NCBI RefSeq assembly: GCF_000691805.2
Contig: NZ_DF820489.1
Span: 62,001 to 126,000, forward strand
Reading direction: 5' to 3'
DNA length: 64,000 nt
Origin: Weissella oryzae SG25
GTDB lineage: Bacteria > Bacillota > Bacilli > Lactobacillales > Lactobacillaceae
Positions 34,576 to 43,097 of the stretch are shown here, piece by piece. How positions within the stretch are numbered: position 1 is the stretch's first letter; each line of letters starts with the position of its first letter. The notes beneath the pieces were generated by a model, which saw only the letters and a list, made by a program, of their open reading frames with translations, made no database searches and was not told the DNA's origin. The position numbers and the translations under genes are program-made.

Positions 34576-35478
34576 TTACAGATCCACAATTTCTTTCAAA
34601 TAACCTAAATTAACCATCGTTAAATTAATTATATACGGAATTACTTCAAACGCCTCGGTCAAAGGCAAACGCGCCGTATTCCATCCAGGGCCATCAGAGA
34701 TCCAGACAAAATTTACATTTTCCCCCGATATATATGTATTTAAATCCCGAAATTCACCAGAAACAGCTTTTAGTTTTGAACCACCGCCACCATAAAAATT
34801 AGTTTCAATTATCGTTACTTTGTTCGTTTTTGGATTGAACACTACTCCATCGAACCGTCGTGAAGATTTATCTGTTGGAACGTCAATTCCCCATTTCAGC
34901 TTAATATCTTTCACATAAGTTTGTGTTGAAAACTCTAAATCTGTACCCTCCGTTAACTTAATTAAATCAATCTCCAAAATACTTTCATTTTGCTGCCCGG
35001 AACGATTCTTACGACCATTAGAATCCAGACCTACTTCAACACCATAACTAAAATCAACAAGCGACTGATGAATATCATTTTGTAAAAAGTTCATCAATCC
35101 AGTTTCTTCAATAAAATCAATATACTGTTCAAGTTTTTCAATTTCGATTTCTTCAAAATTCAAATTATAAAATTTAAAATTTTTATCTTCATCAATACTC
35201 AGAACATCTAAAACTTTATCGCGCGCTGCAATTAATGTTGGAATAGCCTTTAACAAATCTGGTTGAGCAGTAAATAACTTAACCATTTCAGACTTAATAT
35301 GAGGCTTACCAATCAAATAATTAAGCGTATTGAGCTCTAACTCATATTTTGCAACATTTTCCTGTGCCTTATGCCAATTAACATAATAACTAGCAGTCCG
35401 ATTAGTAGCCAATCTTGTATTCATAAATTCATTTAATTTATCATCCAAAGGTAATGACATATACTCACTAAAATTCAT
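34576..35478 (-). CDS. dpnB: DpnII-like type II restriction endonuclease (GATC)
   Basis: Restriction enzyme of the DpnII/MboI family that cuts unmethylated GATC. About 300 residues from ATG 35478 (the usual length is ~290); the C-terminal half contains RFDGVVFNPKTNKVTIIETNFYGGGGSK, described here as RFDGVV ... IIETNFY, which carries the D...ExN nuclease core typical of the family. It begins 18 bp after the second methyltransferase and completes the order dpnM-dpnA-dpnB known from Streptococcus pneumoniae. Specificity is inferred from the family and the partner enzymes. Confidence 0.9.
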   Translation of the reverse strand: MNFSEYMSLPLDDKLNEFMNTRLATNRTASYYVNWHKAQENVAKYELELNTLNYLIGKPHIKSEMVKLFTAQPDLLKAIPTLIAARDKVLDVLSIDEDKNFKFYNLNFEEIEIEKLEQYIDFIEETGLMNFLQNDIHQSLVDFSYGVEVGLDSNGRKNRSGQQNESILEIDLIKLTEGTDLEFSTQTYVKDIKLKWGIDVPTDKSSRRFDGVVFNPKTNKVTIIETNFYGGGGSKLKAVSGEFRDLNTYISGENVNFVWISDGPGWNTARLPLTEAFEVIPYIINLTMVNLGYLKEIVDL

Positions 35479-35496
35479 AATACCCATCTCTCATTC

Positions 35497-36270
35497 TCAA
35501 AACAATTTAATATCACTTTCCACATCTAATATCCGAGCCCTTGCGATTTCCAAGTATTCATCCGATAAATCCATACCAATGACAAAGCGATCAAGTTTTA
35601 TTCCTGCGACTGCTGTCGTACCACTACCGACAAAAGGATCCAATATAACATCCCCAACTTGGGTACTAGCTTCGATTAATCGTTCCATAATCCAAAGCGG
35701 TTTTTGTGTTGGATGCTTACCAAATTTTTTCTCAGATTTCTTAACAGTTGATGAGGTCCAAACATCTTTCATTTGTTTACCGTTATTATATTCTTTCATT
35801 AACTCATAATTGTAAAAATGTTTACCTTTTTTGGCATTTTTCCTAGCCCAAATAATATTTTCAGTAGAATGTGTAAACATTCTTCCGCTTAAATTTGGGG
35901 CGGGATTTGACTTCTGCCAGGTTACATTATTAAGAATCTTCCAATCATTTTTTTGAAGTAAATAACCCACTAAAAATATATTGTGCATCGTCCCGAATAT
36001 CCATATTGTTCCATTTGGTTTGAGGATACGTCTGGCATGCTTAATAAAGGTCGTGTAAAACTCTTCTGGTGTACCATCATTTATCTTATCCCACTCGCCT
36101 TTATCCACCTTCACTTGTTTGCCAGCATGAACACTTATACCTCCATTAGATAGAAAAAAAGGCGGATCGGTCATTATGACATCAACGGATTCATCCGGTA
36201 ACGTTGCCATTAACTTTAAAGAATTTCCTTTCAAAAGACGAACTCGCTTATCTTCAAAAAATTTAGACAT
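35497..36270 (-). CDS. dpnA: DpnA-like adenine-N6 DNA methyltransferase (beta class)
   Basis: Second methylase of the DpnII system; DpnA also methylates single-stranded GATC, protecting incoming DNA during transformation in pneumococcus. Beta-class order: catalytic TDPPFFLS near residue 35, then the SAM-binding DPFVGSGTTAVAG near residue 215. 257 residues from ATG 36270, 6 nt after GGAGG (an ATG one codon earlier is only 3 nt away). It starts 26 bp after the first methylase. Confidence 0.92.
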   Translation of the reverse strand: MSKFFEDKRVRLLKGNSLKLMATLPDESVDVIMTDPPFFLSNGGISVHAGKQVKVDKGEWDKINDGTPEEFYTTFIKHARRILKPNGTIWIFGTMHNIFLVGYLLQKNDWKILNNVTWQKSNPAPNLSGRMFTHSTENIIWARKNAKKGKHFYNYELMKEYNNGKQMKDVWTSSTVKKSEKKFGKHPTQKPLWIMERLIEASTQVGDVILDPFVGSGTTAVAGIKLDRFVIGMDLSDEYLEIARARILDVESDIKLF

Positions 36271-36296
36271 CATAGTCCTCCGCGTTCATTCTATTA

Positions 36297-37322
36297 TTAG
36301 TCTCTCTTACGTAGTCCAGCAGTTATTATAACTTCACCCACCTTACCTCGTGCTGAGCTTTTTGAGTTTATAGCTCTCGTTGCCTGAACATGATGTATCT
36401 CAAATAATGAGTCTGAGTATAATTCTTCAATTAACGGTACATCTGCATTTGATAACATAACTCTCACGCCTCGTTTTGCTAATTTAAGTGCCGTATCTCT
36501 TAATTGTTCCTGTTGCACAAGGCCAAAACCATTAGCTGTATAACTTGTAAATACTGATGTTGAACTTGCGGGGATATATGGCGGATCAAAATAAACGAAG
36601 TCCCCCGTTTCAGCAGTAGTCACTACTTCTTGGTAATCTCCTGTCTTTATTTTCACATTTTTTTCAGACAAGTACTTATTAATCGGAATAATCATCGGTG
36701 AAACAATTGTTGGGTTAGCATACTTTCCATAAGGAACATTATTTTGTCCTTTAGAGTTAACACGCCAAAGTCCATTAAAACCAGTCTTATTCATATACAT
36801 AAAACGAGCAGCTCGTTCAACCTCACTCATCGACACTATTCTTCCGTCACGATCCATTAATCGCAAATCTAAATAATATTCCTTACTATTATTTATTTGA
36901 TGAGTTCTAAGTAACTCAACTAATTCTTCGGGTTGTGATTTAACCACGCGCCAAAGGTTTGTGAGTTCTGGATTAAAATCATTGATTACAGCCTTGTCGG
37001 GCTGAAGATTTAAAAATAAGGCTCCACCGCCTATAAATGGTTCATAATACGTTCCAAAATCATCAGGCACATATTTCTTCAATTCATTAAGTAATTGTCG
37101 TTTCCCACCTACCCATTTAATAAAAGGAGTTAACACTTCTTTTTCAGCAAGTTTTTTTATGTCTGTAGCTAAAGCTTTTGATACAGCATCTATATATTGG
37201 CTTTTCCAATCCAGTATAGAGCTATCCTTCATTGACATTAGAGTAGTATATGCAATATTAGAATCAGCCGATAATTGTTTTAAAGTTAAATTATGTTCTT
37301 TTGCAATTTCATCTATTAACAT
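36297..37322 (-). CDS. dpnM: DpnM/Dam-type adenine-N6 methyltransferase with N-terminal HTH extension
   Basis: Methylates adenine in GATC. The Dam (D12) domain starts at residue ~65 with PFIKWVGGKRQLL, then EPFIGGGALFLN (SAM site) and the catalytic DPPY near residue 250. DpnM is ~284 residues; this protein has 341 because residues 1-60 form an XRE-like helix-turn-helix (LTLKQLSADSNIAYTTLMSM). Such a domain may autoregulate the operon. The ribosome-binding site is weak (AAAAGAGC). First gene of the R-M operon. Confidence 0.93.
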   Translation of the reverse strand: MLIDEIAKEHNLTLKQLSADSNIAYTTLMSMKDSSILDWKSQYIDAVSKALATDIKKLAEKEVLTPFIKWVGGKRQLLNELKKYVPDDFGTYYEPFIGGGALFLNLQPDKAVINDFNPELTNLWRVVKSQPEELVELLRTHQINNSKEYYLDLRLMDRDGRIVSMSEVERAARFMYMNKTGFNGLWRVNSKGQNNVPYGKYANPTIVSPMIIPINKYLSEKNVKIKTGDYQEVVTTAETGDFVYFDPPYIPASSTSVFTSYTANGFGLVQQEQLRDTALKLAKRGVRVMLSNADVPLIEELYSDSLFEIHHVQATRAINSKSSARGKVGEVIITAGLRKRD

Positions 37323-37438
37323 AAAAAAGCTCTTTTCGTATTTAGTTACTGAATTATAACACTAAATACAACCCAATAACGCCTACTATATAATGAAGAA
37401 TTTATAACTCCTTTTTAACCAACACTTTTAAAAAGAGT

Positions 37439-37479
37439 TATACCCAAACAAAAAGTCCCTAACCTAAGTTAGGGACTAA
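37439..37479 (-). repeat. terminator repeat, copy 2 (41 bp)
   Basis: Identical to copy 1. It is the terminator of the EcsC gene and lies between the R-M cassette and the EcsC cassette. Confidence 0.85.
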
Positions 37480-37545
37480 AAAGACCGTCGAAGCTAAACA
37501 ACCTTAACTCACCAGCAAAACTAATATTTCATACACACAACGCTT

Positions 37546-38643
37546 TTATTCACCAACATGTTCAACAGCAAGCCCATACTCAGTGACACCGCTAATCAAA
37601 TCATTGATTCTTTGTTCTTTTTCCAAGATAAAGCGTTTGTTATAAAACACATCCGCGTATTCGATTACCTTTTTCATTTCTCCGGTATCGATAAGAGCAC
37701 TAACGCCAGCACTAACGACCGGCACGCCTCGCTGTATAAATTTCAAAGTTAATTTTCGCCCGATTTGATTAAAGGCTTCTTTGAAAACACCAAGTTCGAC
37801 ACTTTTTTGCCCCGCCTTAGTGAGCGCTTTTTGAGCTGCTTTGTTTGCTACAGCCCGAATATTCGCTAACGCAAGTGGCAGTCCACCTTTTTCAATCATT
37901 GCTGCCCAACCTTTAGCTGCCGCTTGTTTTGCTCCAGTTAACTGTGCTTGGCTTAAAATCTTGATGATATCAGAACTCAATTCACTATTACCACCTCGTG
38001 CACTTGGGTTCATTGCTTGAGTAAATATCTCACCGGCAATTACCATCTCAGCATTATCTTGCTTAACATCGTAGCCATAGAACATCGCCACATTTTGCAC
38101 AGCTCTAAAATACAAAAAATTACTTAATGCTAAATTAGCTGGAATCCCTGCGAAACCAAAAAATCCTGTTCCAAAACCTTCCAAAGTCGCACTTAACACG
38201 TTTCTGATTTTTGACGTTCTAACGGCTGATGAAATCTCATAGCTCCGCATCAAAGGTAATTCTTCAAGCGAATTTAGTGGATTTTGACTATTCTGCTTGT
38301 TGATACTATCTAAAATAAATTTCTCGTTGATTGTAACTTTAGCTGCTTTATCTTGCAGTGTTGAGTAGCCTTCTGAAATATATTTAACCGTTTGATTGAA
38401 TATCTCCTGCTCAGATATTTGTTTGACACCACTTTGCACAGCTTTACTGGCTTTTGAGACTGAACCTTTAACAACCGATGGTAAAACACCAGCAACTGTA
38501 GTACCAGTTTTGTTAATAAATTGCCTGGTTTTACTAGGTTCAAGCATTTTTTCATATTGTTTAGTTAATGAATCCAATAATTTTTGCTCTTTAGTATCGA
38601 TAATTGGATTTGGAATATTATATTTAATATCCGTCACTAGCAT
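37546..38643 (-). CDS. EcsC-family protein
   Basis: 365 residues matching the EcsC family: the signature region GFGTGFFGFAGIPANLALS (residues ~155-175) followed by FLYFRAVQNVAMFYGYDVK, and a C-terminal PVVSAGVSALIDTGEMKKV with YADVFYNKRF. EcsC proteins are membrane-associated, with two hydrophobic stretches and unknown biochemical role; in the Bacillus ecs operon the gene accompanies an ABC transporter, which is missing here. It forms a single-gene cassette between terminator repeats 2 and 3. Start choice is uncertain: no clear ribosome-binding site. Confidence 0.85.
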   Translation of the reverse strand: MLVTDIKYNIPNPIIDTKEQKLLDSLTKQYEKMLEPSKTRQFINKTGTTVAGVLPSVVKGSVSKASKAVQSGVKQISEQEIFNQTVKYISEGYSTLQDKAAKVTINEKFILDSINKQNSQNPLNSLEELPLMRSYEISSAVRTSKIRNVLSATLEGFGTGFFGFAGIPANLALSNFLYFRAVQNVAMFYGYDVKQDNAEMVIAGEIFTQAMNPSARGGNSELSSDIIKILSQAQLTGAKQAAAKGWAAMIEKGGLPLALANIRAVANKAAQKALTKAGQKSVELGVFKEAFNQIGRKLTLKFIQRGVPVVSAGVSALIDTGEMKKVIEYADVFYNKRFILEKEQRINDLISGVTEYGLAVEHVGE

Positions 38644-38863
38644 AAGTCCTACTCCCCTAAATATAATCTATCAATATTTGTAATTTAACTCTAAAATCTC
38701 CAACTTTATCATCCGGATCAATATTTATATTTTTGATTTCCGTAAAAGCCATTCATAATCGTGCGCTAGTTACCTTTGAATACTTTTAATTTCTTTTAAT
38801 ATGATATTGCCAGGTATTATACACATTATTTTAATTTTAACAAATACAAATAAGCAGGCAAAG

Positions 38864-38899
38864 CCAAACAAAAAGTCCCTAACCTAAGTTAGGGACTAA
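38864..38899 (-). repeat. terminator repeat, copy 3 (36 bp), end of the tRNA operon
   Basis: Shares 36 bp with copies 1 and 2 and starts 4 bp after the last tRNA of the minus-strand tRNA operon, so it is probably the original chromosomal terminator from which the others derive. Confidence 0.85.
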
Positions 38900-38903
38900 A
38901 TAA

Positions 38904-38987
38904 TGCCGTCGGTGGGGGTCGAACCCACACTCCCTTGCGGGAACTGGATTTTGAGTCCAGCGCGTCTGCCTATTCCGCCACAACGGC
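38904..38987 (-). tRNA. tRNA-Leu (anticodon CAA), copy 2
   Basis: 84-nt class II tRNA: acceptor GCCGTTG with partner, anticodon loop CTCAAAA, variable arm TTCCCGCAAGGGAGT. Identical to the next copy. CCA is not encoded. Confidence 0.96.
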
Positions 38988-39046
38988 AAATGATTAATTT
39001 AGGTAAAGGCCATGCCTTGACGTTACTCAGTCTAGCGACTAAGCAA

Positions 39047-39130
39047 TGCCGTCGGTGGGGGTCGAACCCACACTCCCTTGCGGGAACTGGATTTTGAGTC
39101 CAGCGCGTCTGCCTATTCCGCCACAACGGC
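39047..39130 (-). tRNA. tRNA-Leu (anticodon CAA), copy 1
   Basis: 84-nt class II tRNA, identical to the copy at 38904-38987, separated from it by 59 bp; a recent tandem duplication. Confidence 0.96.
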
Positions 39131-39169
39131 ATTACCTAATTAATCGTGAAGTCAAATACTGACCTCGAG

Positions 39170-39243
39170 GGCGGTAGATGGGAATCGAACCCACGCGTGT
39201 CGGTACCACAAACCGATGTGTTAACCACTTCACCACTACCGCC
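39170..39243 (-). tRNA. tRNA-His (anticodon GTG)
   Basis: 74 nt including the extra G-1 opposite C73, anticodon loop TTGTGGT. Confidence 0.96.
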
Positions 39244-39255
39244 ATTATCAAAAAG

Positions 39256-39326
39256 CAGGGGTAGAGGGAATCGAACCCCCACCAACGGTTTTGGAGACCG
39301 TCGTTCTACCGTTAAACTATACCCCT
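39256..39326 (-). tRNA. tRNA-Trp (anticodon CCA)
   Basis: 71-nt cloverleaf: acceptor AGGGGTA/TACCCCT, anticodon loop CTCCAAA. Confidence 0.96.
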
Positions 39327-39354
39327 ATGGATTGGATATTTTGTTATCATCCAA

Positions 39355-39427
39355 TGGCGCGGGACGGAATCGAACCGCCGACACATGCAGCTTCAATGCA
39401 TTGCTCTACCGACTGAGCTACCGAGCC
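39355..39427 (-). tRNA. tRNA-Phe (anticodon GAA)
   Basis: 73-nt cloverleaf with loop TTGAAGC. The acceptor stem GGCTCGG/CCGCGCC has an unpaired U4-C69, where other Firmicutes have A69 (CCGAGCC). Confidence 0.93.
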
Positions 39428-39432
39428 ATAAA

Positions 39433-39506
39433 CGGTCACAACGGGGTTCGAACCCGTGATCTCCTGCGTGACAGGCAGGCGTCCTAACCAACTAGACCAT
39501 GCGACC
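39433..39506 (-). tRNA. tRNA-Asp (anticodon GTC)
   Basis: 74-nt cloverleaf: acceptor GGTCGCA/TGTGACC, anticodon loop CTGTCAC. Confidence 0.96.
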
Positions 39507-39508
39507 AA

Positions 39509-39581
39509 TGGACGTTACAGGGATCGAACCTGTGACCCCCTGCTTGTAAGGCAGGTGCTCTCCCAGCTGAGCTAAACGTCC
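39509..39581 (-). tRNA. tRNA-Val (anticodon TAC)
   Basis: 73-nt cloverleaf: acceptor GGACGTT/AACGTCC, anticodon loop CTTACAA. First tRNA of the seven-tRNA minus-strand operon. Confidence 0.96.
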
Positions 39582-39726
39582 ATGTTATTGTATTGATTGT
39601 ATCGCAACAACAAGATTTATAATACAGGAGGCCCAGCTTTTTTGCAACCCTTTTAGCTAACTTCTTTTAACAGTTTGCCAGCGACTAACTTTTCCGCTAT
39701 AATTAATCTTGTTCTGTATTTGATTT

Positions 39727-39797
39727 GGTGGTGTAGCCAAGTGGTAAGGCAACGGTCTGCAAAACCGTCATCGCGGGTTCGATTCCCGTTACCACCT
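39727..39797 (+). tRNA. tRNA-Cys (anticodon GCA)
   Basis: 71-nt cloverleaf on the plus strand: acceptor GGTGGTG/TACCACC, anticodon loop CTGCAAA. Transcribed divergently from the other tRNAs. Confidence 0.96.
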
Positions 39798-39806
39798 TAA
39801 TTAAAG

Positions 39807-39843
39807 AAAAGAGCTCGTTGAATCAATCAACGAGCTCTTTTTC
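39807..39843. terminator. bidirectional terminator after tRNA-Cys and the glycosyltransferases
   Basis: Perfect stem AAGAGCTCGTTGA/TCAACGAGCTCTT with T-runs on both strands. Confidence 0.88.
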
Positions 39844-39845
39844 TT

Positions 39846-41357
39846 TTAGATTGTATTTTCCCATACTTTAATCATATTTTCATTTGAATAGATTTTTGCA
39901 TGCTGCCAAGCAGCCCGACTCATATCAAGCCAGAGATTATCATCACTTAGCAATAACAAGATTTTATCAGCTAAGTCTTTTGTGGCATCGGGCTTAACTA
40001 GATAACCGTTCTTCCCATCTTGGATAATATCTGCTGGGCCATAGTTTACATCATAAGCCACACTTGGCAAACCATAAGCCTGTGCCTCAACCAGTGTCAG
40101 GCCAAAGCCCTCACTTCGGGATGTATTCACGATAACACGGGCATTGCTATAAATGGTCGCTAACTCATCTGCCGCTACATAATCACCAAAAATAACGTTA
40201 TCCGCAATCCCCTCACGTTGAGCTAATCCTTGTAAATCCGTTAGCATTGCTTGATTAGCCGGATATCCACGAAACTCTAAGGTTGCCTTCGGCATTGCAG
40301 CAACTACTTTAGCAAAAGCACGAATTGCTTGGTCGGGCCTTTTTTCCGCTGATAGCCGACCAACAAAAATCACCCGTCCCGCAGTTCGTTCCGCTAATGG
40401 CTTAGGTTCTTGTGCCAGTAATTCAGGTGCAACATAGGTATCTGGCGCAACCTGCACATTCATATTAGGAAAGCGGCTTTGTAAATCACGCTGTTGCTCT
40501 GGCGTTGCAACCAATATCCCAGTAAATTCAGCATTTCGCTCAAGCAACACCATTTTATATACATCAAACAACTTACCCTTAACCGGATTTTTCGCCTGTG
40601 CCGTATGAATATCATGCAAATACGCCCATTTATCAGCTGCATTTTTAATATCTGCAACGACGCCGTCCAAACTACGACGATCAGAAATAAGCGTTGAATT
40701 TGGACTAAGCAGGGTCAATTCATTCAAAAAGAAGCGAAATAATTCATCCTCACTATTGAAACGGTAATCAGCCCCCTGATGCCGCAACAAAGTATAAGTT
40801 GTTGGGTACATCTGCCCTTGAATTGCCATATAACTAACTTCCAAGACTGGTACACCTTGCAGATTTAGAAACTTCTGTACAGCCAAGCTACCGTCTGGAT
40901 TAAAGTATTCTACTGATGACTTAAAGCCCCGCCAATCATAATTTTCACGCACCGTCGTATTACCAAACCGGTCATACCAGGTCACCATATTTACTAGGCC
41001 TACTGTCCCTGGTAACACATCAATTCGACCAATTTCACGACCTGCATGATTAATGGTTGAATAGTTAGCCCCTTTGCTAATCAGGTGATACTCATCTAGA
41101 GGTAAGCTATCTAACGTCCGCAATGGTTGATCTTGCCGCTCAACGTCCGTTGTTTCCTGATAAAAATCATACATATTTAAGACATCACTGGCGGTCAAAC
41201 CGATTGCCTGACGGTCACGTTCTAAAAAGCGATTATAATTACGCGTTACATAAAGCGCACCATAGCCAAACGCATTAAATAATTTGGTCCGTTTAGCCTG
41301 CGCATGTTCAGTTCCTGAATTGAAGGTAAAAATATTTTCACTAACAAAAAAATACAT
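39846..41357 (-). CDS. GT4-family glycosyltransferase (TagE-like), second of two
   Basis: 503-residue retaining glycosyltransferase of the type that adds glucose or GlcNAc to wall teichoic acid or surface protein. The N-terminal ~300 residues form an accessory domain (VTWYDRFGNTTVRENYDWRGF); the GT-B C-terminal domain has VIFVGRLSAEKRPDQAI and the E-x7-E-type NTSRSEGFGLTLVEAQAYGLP, then NYGPADII. It begins 10 bp after its paralogue, which it resembles throughout; the two probably form a complex or act in sequence. The acceptor is unproven. Confidence 0.87.
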   Translation of the reverse strand: MYFFVSENIFTFNSGTEHAQAKRTKLFNAFGYGALYVTRNYNRFLERDRQAIGLTASDVLNMYDFYQETTDVERQDQPLRTLDSLPLDEYHLISKGANYSTINHAGREIGRIDVLPGTVGLVNMVTWYDRFGNTTVRENYDWRGFKSSVEYFNPDGSLAVQKFLNLQGVPVLEVSYMAIQGQMYPTTYTLLRHQGADYRFNSEDELFRFFLNELTLLSPNSTLISDRRSLDGVVADIKNAADKWAYLHDIHTAQAKNPVKGKLFDVYKMVLLERNAEFTGILVATPEQQRDLQSRFPNMNVQVAPDTYVAPELLAQEPKPLAERTAGRVIFVGRLSAEKRPDQAIRAFAKVVAAMPKATLEFRGYPANQAMLTDLQGLAQREGIADNVIFGDYVAADELATIYSNARVIVNTSRSEGFGLTLVEAQAYGLPSVAYDVNYGPADIIQDGKNGYLVKPDATKDLADKILLLLSDDNLWLDMSRAAWQHAKIYSNENMIKVWENTI

Positions 41358-41367
41358 AAACGCTCCT

Positions 41368-42957
41368 TTAATGCTGTCCGGCCATTGCTGCTAATTTTGC
41401 CGGCCACTGAGTCTGTGCCGCATCTAACAAGCTCTGCCAAGCTTGCCAGACATTCTCAGCAGAATAACGTTTGGCAGATTCATATGCGCCATCTGAGTAA
41501 CTTTGCGCCAACTGTGGATTTTTCAATACGGTAATTATCCGTTCTGCTAGCGCCTGATAGTCACCATAAGGCACAACTGCACCGTTAATACCATCTTGCA
41601 CAATTTCATTTGGCCCATAATTAACATCATAAGAAAATGCAATTAAACCATGCGAAATCGCTTCTAAAATTGCTAAATTGAAACCTTCCATCTTAGAGGT
41701 TAGCCCATAAAGCATAGCAGTATTTTCAACCTGGTCAAGGTCAGTCGTATACCCTTTTAATGTCACCACTGACTCTAAACCATTTTCAGCAATTACTTTT
41801 TCAATCTCTCGACGAGCTTGATAGTCATTAGTCGGATCAGCATAGCCATATAAGTCTAGCGATACTGCCGGCACTTCTGCATGCACTAAGGCAATCGCAC
41901 GAACCAAATCAGCTAAATTCTTTTCCCACGCTAAACGGGCAAAGACAACCATTTTACCAAATTCCCGTTCTTTTACCGGTACTGGAGTAGCCTCAAGTAA
42001 ACGATCTGCGGCAACCCCCACGGGAATTGTAAATAGCTCTGTACTTGGTTTAAAGCGCGCTTTTAAATCAGCCGTTTGCCGGTAGGTGGCCGAAATTACA
42101 GCATCATACCGATTAATATTAGCTAATGCAAACTCATAGTGATTATTCACTAAGGCATGCAGTGGATCCTGCGGGTCACTAATATGTGAATTATGTAGAT
42201 GCAAGACTGTATATGCTGGCTTTTTGAGTTGCAATAACCCCCAATCTCCTAAGTGTGACCGGTCCAGAATAAAGACGTTTGGTTGTTTGGTTGACCAAAA
42301 ATCAGTATTTAGACAATCAAAGAAATGTAAGGTTAGCTCTTCAATCGTATCGAACAGATAAATCTTGCCCATTTTATCAGTCAACCGCCATGCAGCTTTT
42401 TCTAAGTCACCATGGATATTTTTTTTATTAAAGCTTTCCAAGACTACTCGCCCATCAAGGGCTAACCAAGTTTCGGTACCAATTTTATTATCAGGTGTAT
42501 ACCACTGAACCATTGATAAGAAGCCCCGTGAATCATAGTGGTTCACGCGATACAAGTTACCAAAGATATCGAATAGTTCGGTTGAACGAATTCGTTGCTT
42601 GTCAGTCGCATCAAAATTTGCCCGAGCCATTAACTTACCAGCTAGACTCGTTACTAAATAGCGATTATTTTCAGCATCTAACTCTAATTTTAAATTGCTC
42701 TGCCCAAAATCTAAATCAGTCACCTGCAAATGCTTTGCTGGAACCGTCATTGTTCCTTGAAAATAGTCAAACATATTAATTAAGTCCGCATCAGCGATGC
42801 CAGCTGCCTGTGTATTTACATGCGCTACTGGGTCCCAATCACGCAATACAATCCGGCTTGCAACTTGATGCTGTTTAAAAAGGGCCAAACGCTTTAATTG
42901 CGCATGTTCAATCCCGGATTTTTGTTTCGGCATTGTTGCATTTATGAAAAAGTTCAT
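41368..42957 (-). CDS. GT4-family glycosyltransferase (TagE-like), first of two
   Basis: Paralogue of the next gene, 529 residues: similar accessory N-terminal domain (LFDIFGNLYRVNHYDSRGFL), then MVVFARLAWEKNLADLV and GLTSKMEGFNLAILEAISHG, NYGPNEIV in the GT-B domain. In tandem with the second gene it forms a two-gene operon as in TagE/GtfA-B-type clusters that decorate teichoic acids. I choose the second of two adjacent ATGs (42957), 7 nt after GGAGG; the longer reading from 43017 ignores this site. Confidence 0.86.
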   Translation of the reverse strand: MNFFINATMPKQKSGIEHAQLKRLALFKQHQVASRIVLRDWDPVAHVNTQAAGIADADLINMFDYFQGTMTVPAKHLQVTDLDFGQSNLKLELDAENNRYLVTSLAGKLMARANFDATDKQRIRSTELFDIFGNLYRVNHYDSRGFLSMVQWYTPDNKIGTETWLALDGRVVLESFNKKNIHGDLEKAAWRLTDKMGKIYLFDTIEELTLHFFDCLNTDFWSTKQPNVFILDRSHLGDWGLLQLKKPAYTVLHLHNSHISDPQDPLHALVNNHYEFALANINRYDAVISATYRQTADLKARFKPSTELFTIPVGVAADRLLEATPVPVKEREFGKMVVFARLAWEKNLADLVRAIALVHAEVPAVSLDLYGYADPTNDYQARREIEKVIAENGLESVVTLKGYTTDLDQVENTAMLYGLTSKMEGFNLAILEAISHGLIAFSYDVNYGPNEIVQDGINGAVVPYGDYQALAERIITVLKNPQLAQSYSDGAYESAKRYSAENVWQAWQSLLDAAQTQWPAKLAAMAGQH

Positions 42958-43050
42958 CATATCACCTCCCGCCAAGTTACTTTTATCTAAATTATACTGT
43001 ACCTCAAGCTTAAACAAAGCGATTTACCCTTTTTTATTAAATTAATTCAC

Positions 43051-43088
43051 AAAAAAGGGCGCGCCCACTATTAAAGTGAACCGCGTCC
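43051..43088 (-). terminator. terminator of the reductase genes
   Basis: GC-rich imperfect stem GGACGCGGTTCACT with AGTGGGCGCGCCC, then six T residues on the minus strand. Confidence 0.75.
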
Positions 43089-43097
43089 AAATATCGC

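Noticed and set aside
36160-36190. Idea of a phase-variable homopolymer tract in dpnA
   Set aside because: The A-run is short (7-8 bases) and in an intact, conserved N-terminal region.
38896-39487. Overlapping reading frames on both strands across the tRNA cluster
   Set aside because: They are chance frames through tRNA genes; no ribosome-binding sites, and the same peptide repeats because two tRNA-Leu genes are identical.
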